Below the pieces are notes generated by a model. That model did no database searches and was not told the DNA's origin. It saw only the letters and a program-made list of their open reading frames with translations. DNA of 64,000 bases. Origin: Geosporobacter sp040797825. Its GTDB lineage: Bacteria > Bacillota > Clostridia > Peptostreptococcales > Thermotaleaceae. The DNA lies in contig JBFNEZ010000003.1 in assembly GCA_040797825.1 (NCBI GenBank), forward strand, positions 1 to 64,000. Reading direction: 5' to 3'. The position numbers and the translations under genes were made by a program. This document shows, piece after piece, positions 60,988 through 64,000 of this stretch. Position 1 is the first letter of the stretch, and each line of letters begins with the position of its first letter.

Positions 60988-61122
60988 TTATGAACACTCC
61001 TTTACATCCTTTTGATTCCATAATTCTACAGTACCTTGAAAAATCCTGCATTCTTCTGTAAATTCATATAGGGTTCTCACACTCGAATCCTCTTTAGTAT
61101 GGGAACATCCCTTTATTTTCAT
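60988..61122 (-). CDS. Possible small protein between trxB and deoD (44 aa)
   Basis: An ATG three bases after the trxB stop (TAGTGTATG) opens a 44-codon frame that reads MKIKGCSHTKEDSSVRTLYE and ends TAA one base before the deoD ATG. The exact fit between two genes and a non-low-complexity sequence with three cysteines favour a real coupled gene. It lacks a clear ribosome binding site of its own and no family is recognised. Confidence 0.45.
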   Translation of the reverse strand: MKIKGCSHTKEDSSVRTLYEFTEECRIFQGTVELWNQKDVKECS

Positions 61123-61125
61123 ACA

Positions 61126-62070
61126 CTATTCAAAATGATGCTCAATATATTTTTCTGCCTGTACAGCAGCAATGGCACCGTCAGCTACCGCTGTGACTAC
61201 CTGTCGTAAAGACTTCACGCGGATATCTCCAGCAGCAAAAACTCCAGGGGTACTGGTTTTCATATTGTCATCGGTAATAATGTATCCTGTCGGATCCATC
61301 TCAACCTGTCCTGTATATAAGTCACTTAGAGGCTTATAGCCTACAAAAACAAAAATGCCAAAGGTTCCATCCTCCTCACTGGCCTTATACTCTGTCCGCT
61401 CGCCAGTAACCGTGTTTTTAAATATACAGGACTCAACAATACCTGAACCCTTTATTTCTTCAATGGTTGAATTCCACATAAAATTAATTTTAGGATTGTT
61501 GAAGGCTTTCTCTTGAATAGATTTTGCGGCCCTTAATTCATCTCTTCTATGAACAATGGTGACCTTTCTTGCAAACTTCGTTAGAAAGATTGCTTCCTCC
61601 ACCGCTGAATCTCCACCTCCAATAGCGAATACCTCTAAATCTGTAAAAAAATCTGCATCGCAGGTGGCACAATAGGATATCCCCTTCCCTGTAAGCTCTA
61701 CTTCACCAGGGCATCCAATTAACTTCGGTTCGGCACCACTAGCTATAATCACGGTTTTTCCGTAGTATTCTTGCTGTTCTCCCTTCACAATTTTGATAGA
61801 GTGGGAAAGATCAACTTCCTTGATGATGTCTTTCTTCCGCTCTGCACCAAATTCCTCTGTCTGTTCGACCATCCTAGCTACCAAACTGGGTCCCGTAGCG
61901 TTGGGCATAGAACCAGGATAGTTGGCCACTTCATTGGTACCAGAAATTTGGCCTCCTGCTCTTTCCTTTTCTAAAATTAAAGTTTTCATTTTAGCTCTTG
62001 CAGCGTATAATCCAGCCGATAATCCTGCAGGACCTGCTCCAATAATAATCACATCATAGATATTTTCCAT
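61126..62070 (-). CDS. trxB: Thioredoxin reductase
   Basis: The 314-residue flavoprotein has the FAD motif VIIIGAGPAGLSAGLYAARA, the redox pair CATC in SYCATCDADFF, and the NADPH motif GGGDSAVEEAIFL, with AAGDIRVKSLRQ at the C-terminus. It reduces thioredoxin or a glutaredoxin-like partner with NADPH. ATG at 62070 has GGAGG 6 nt upstream. The Sec-glutaredoxin of this window is a possible partner, but this is not shown by context. Confidence 0.95.
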   Translation of the reverse strand: MENIYDVIIIGAGPAGLSAGLYAARAKMKTLILEKERAGGQISGTNEVANYPGSMPNATGPSLVARMVEQTEEFGAERKKDIIKEVDLSHSIKIVKGEQQEYYGKTVIIASGAEPKLIGCPGEVELTGKGISYCATCDADFFTDLEVFAIGGGDSAVEEAIFLTKFARKVTIVHRRDELRAAKSIQEKAFNNPKINFMWNSTIEEIKGSGIVESCIFKNTVTGERTEYKASEEDGTFGIFVFVGYKPLSDLYTGQVEMDPTGYIITDDNMKTSTPGVFAAGDIRVKSLRQVVTAVADGAIAAVQAEKYIEHHFE

Positions 62071-62206
62071 AGATATCCTCCTCACAAAATAATCTCACTA
62101 TTTAACGCTTTATCACCCTTATTTATACACCAGAATTTGATGATTCACGCATATTCTTTTGTGGCCTAGTGGATTTCATATTATTTCTAAAATAATCATA
62201 AGCAAC

Positions 62207-62242
62207 AGAAGAAAAGATCCTAGACTAAGGATCTTTTCTTCT
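62207..62242 (-). terminator. Terminator after the NuoG/FdhA-like gene
   Basis: A perfect 15-bp stem (AGAAGAAAAGATCCT / AGGATCTTTTCTTCT) with a 6-nt loop lies 14 bp after the gene's stop and before trxB. Confidence 0.85.
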
Positions 62243-62255
62243 ATTGAATTAGAAT

Positions 62256-64000
62256 CTAGTTCGCAAGTTTTTCATTCTCTAATATTTCTACAAAAAGATT
62301 CTCTAGATAATCGGTATTTTCTTTTCTTGCAAAAAGCTTATCACTTTGAACAATTTGAAGTCTTGCTTTTCCATCAGTAAAGTAGAAGCCTTGAGTATAC
62401 AGCACAGGGCTGCTCTGCACAGGCCAGAAGATTTTTTTGTCTGAAATTTTATCGGCCTTAAAGTACTCTGGAACCTGTCGGGTTATCTGTTCAAAAATTT
62501 GTTCTGGACTCTCATACTCTACATGATGGCTTAAAGCATTGGCAAGCTTCATCATGACCTGCCAGTTTTCTAGTCCTGAAGCAGGTAATACTGCTTGCTC
62601 TAAACTTTGGATGTTTCTCTCTGCACTGGTATAGGTTCCTCTAGATTCTGCAAAGCTTACCCCAGGTAAAACAACATCTGCCTGCTTTGCTGTTTCTGTC
62701 AGATACAAATCCTGTACCATTAAAAAGTCTAATGATTTTAGATTTATGTTGGATAAATCCTCTCCAAAGACCAACATCCCTTTAATTGTGCCAGCCTCAA
62801 TTGCATTAGCAATTGCCTCGGCGTCATGAACAATTCCCATGTCTACTAACCCTTGACTGTTATTTTTCATTTTAAGCTGAATAATCCCGCTTCGGGCCTT
62901 TCCAATATGACCAGAGACAACTGCTATATTGGCAATCATCCTTGCACCATCGGCTGTCAAATTGCTTTGATCAAAAACAATCATTGCCTTTTTAGCTTTT
63001 CCATAGATTTCTGCTGCGTCCCTAGCTTTTGTGCCAATCTCTACCCCTTCTAAATCCCTCTTTAAATCTTCAAATCCTAATACTGAAGCTTCCTTTGGCT
63101 CATGGCCCTGTTCTATAAGTGCCTTTGCTATTTCCTTTAAGAAGCCCAGATCATTTTGAGGAACAATTTTTTGAGTAGCCCATTCATCTACCTGGGATTC
63201 AAAAGGATTGATAACAATCAGCTTAGCACCCTGCTGGACAGCTTTCTTAATTTTTAGTCCAACAACCGTATGATCTCTCATTACATTGGATCCAATCAGC
63301 ATAATGGTATCGGTAGTCAGAAGCTCATCAAAGGTGTTGGTAGATGCATCATAACCCAATACATCCTTTATGCCTCCATGGACTTTTCCAAAGGAACATA
63401 TATTCTCTGTATTGAGAACCTTTTTCCCTAACTGGACTCCCATAAAGATTTCTTCATTGGTATAGCGTTCTGATATGGCTAGGGCTAAAGCGCTGCTGCC
63501 GTAAAGCAGTGACAAGCTTTGGGCTTTTTTGGCTGTATATAGGAGGGCTTCTTCCCAGGATACCTCTTCTAATACACCTTCTTTTCGAACCAGAGGTTTT
63601 GTAATCCTTTTACTTTTTTGTCCGATGTCAAACCCAAATTTTCCTTTGACACACAGGAGACCTTCTTCCACTCCTGGCTGCGCTTTTACCAACAGCTCTC
63701 CTTTTGTATCAAGTTTAAGACTGCATCCAACGCTGCAGTATCCACAAATGGAACTGCTCTGATGGGTTTTCAGAGGAACGGATTTTGTAATTTGAAGTTT
63801 TTCCTGTAATGCACCTGTGGGGCATACACTGATACACTGTCCACATGAGATACAACCTGTTTGCTTTAATGGCAAATCCAAGGCAGGCTTCACGCTAGTA
63901 TCAAAACCTCTGTCAATGAGTCCTAAGGCACCAATACCCATTACCTCATCACATATTCGGACACATAATCCGCAAAGGATACATTTATCACTGTTTCTAT
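62256..64000 (-). CDS. NuoG/FdhA-like iron-sulfur oxidoreductase subunit (5'-partial)
   Basis: The frame runs off the right edge; about 580 residues are visible. In order: ferredoxin-type cluster motifs CILCGLCVRICDEV and CISCGQCISVCPTGAL, a CGYCSVGC cluster motif, then a molybdopterin-oxidoreductase-like domain. The usual active-site segment carries no Cys or Sec (FGKVHGGIKDVLG), and the protein ends soon after VLYTQGFYFTDGKARLQ, so the C-terminal molybdopterin-dinucleotide domain is missing. It more likely serves electron transfer, as in NuoG-like subunits of formate dehydrogenase or hydrogenase complexes, than Mo catalysis. Confidence 0.82.
   Translation of the reverse strand, partial: RNSDKCILCGLCVRICDEVMGIGALGLIDRGFDTSVKPALDLPLKQTGCISCGQCISVCPTGALQEKLQITKSVPLKTHQSSSICGYCSVGCSLKLDTKGELLVKAQPGVEEGLLCVKGKFGFDIGQKSKRITKPLVRKEGVLEEVSWEEALLYTAKKAQSLSLLYGSSALALAISERYTNEEIFMGVQLGKKVLNTENICSFGKVHGGIKDVLGYDASTNTFDELLTTDTIMLIGSNVMRDHTVVGLKIKKAVQQGAKLIVINPFESQVDEWATQKIVPQNDLGFLKEIAKALIEQGHEPKEASVLGFEDLKRDLEGVEIGTKARDAAEIYGKAKKAMIVFDQSNLTADGARMIANIAVVSGHIGKARSGIIQLKMKNNSQGLVDMGIVHDAEAIANAIEAGTIKGMLVFGEDLSNINLKSLDFLMVQDLYLTETAKQADVVLPGVSFAESRGTYTSAERNIQSLEQAVLPASGLENWQVMMKLANALSHHVEYESPEQIFEQITRQVPEYFKADKISDKKIFWPVQSSPVLYTQGFYFTDGKARLQIVQSDKLFARKENTDYLENLFVEILENEKLAN

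Noticed and set aside
1..64000. CRISPR arrays, insertion sequences, prophage or integrative element
   Set aside because: No regularly spaced repeats, transposase, integrase or phage structural genes were seen.

Overview
The window is a gene-dense, low-GC stretch of a Gram-positive, spore-forming anaerobe of the class Clostridia. The evidence is AGGAGG-type ribosome binding sites throughout, a GerS-like lipoprotein beside alanine racemase, AddAB instead of RecBCD, an NdoA-type mazEF pair, and a selenocysteine-containing glutaredoxin. The gene set would fit Alkaliphilus or a close relative, but that is inference. Most genes lie on the minus strand, so operons read from high to low coordinates. 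There are no rRNA or tRNA genes, no insertion sequence and no CRISPR array.

Layout. 1-290: a decayed ECF sigma-factor fragment and a terminator. 290-13.6 kb: a split transketolase, a YitT membrane protein, then a long cell-surface polysaccharide locus (TagA-type and other glycosyltransferases, CsaB pyruvyl transferase, sugar-nucleotide dehydrogenase, O-antigen-ligase-like protein, flippase, two DUF4330 paralogues) that appears to start from a promoter at 13.6 kb. 13.7-18.9 kb: mazEF, alr, a GerS-like gene, a CBS protein, nnr and acpS. 19.0-21.5 kb: a coiled-coil protein and an HD-GYP protein whose mRNA leader folds into a multi-arm structure. 21.5-26.3 kb: pstS and pstCA, each with its own PhoP box, and a frameshifted chemoreceptor gene that also has a PhoP box; pstB and phoU are absent here. 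26.4-29.7 kb: two tandem mgtE magnesium transporters, each preceded by a short leader peptide resembling enterobacterial MgtL. 29.8-31.3 kb: an ArsP-like permease and an ArsN1-like acetyltransferase. 31.5-34.4 kb: PHP phosphatase, psd and a polysaccharide deacetylase. 34.6-45.8 kb: the overlapping addB-addA-sbcD-sbcC recombination operon. 45.9-49.1 kb: a lipoprotein, a FAD oxidoreductase and an HD-domain protein.

49.2-49.65 kb holds a UvrD-helicase remnant and a 76-codon glutaredoxin gene with an in-frame UGA (Sec-x-x-Cys) and a SECIS-like hairpin, which conventional gene calling misses. 49.9-52 kb: gpmI and luxS on the plus strand. 52-55 kb: two CoA-dehydratase-activase-related genes and an inositol-monophosphatase-family gene. 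55.2-60.2 kb: a TetR-MFP-RND efflux operon with two copies of a probable TetR operator. 60.3-64 kb: deoD, a small ORF, trxB, and the C-terminal part of a NuoG/FdhA-like iron-sulfur protein that runs off the right edge.

The observations most worth a second look are the paired MgtL-like leader peptides in front of mgtE, the hidden selenoprotein, the cluster of PhoP boxes reaching a broken chemoreceptor, and the structured leader of the HD-GYP gene.
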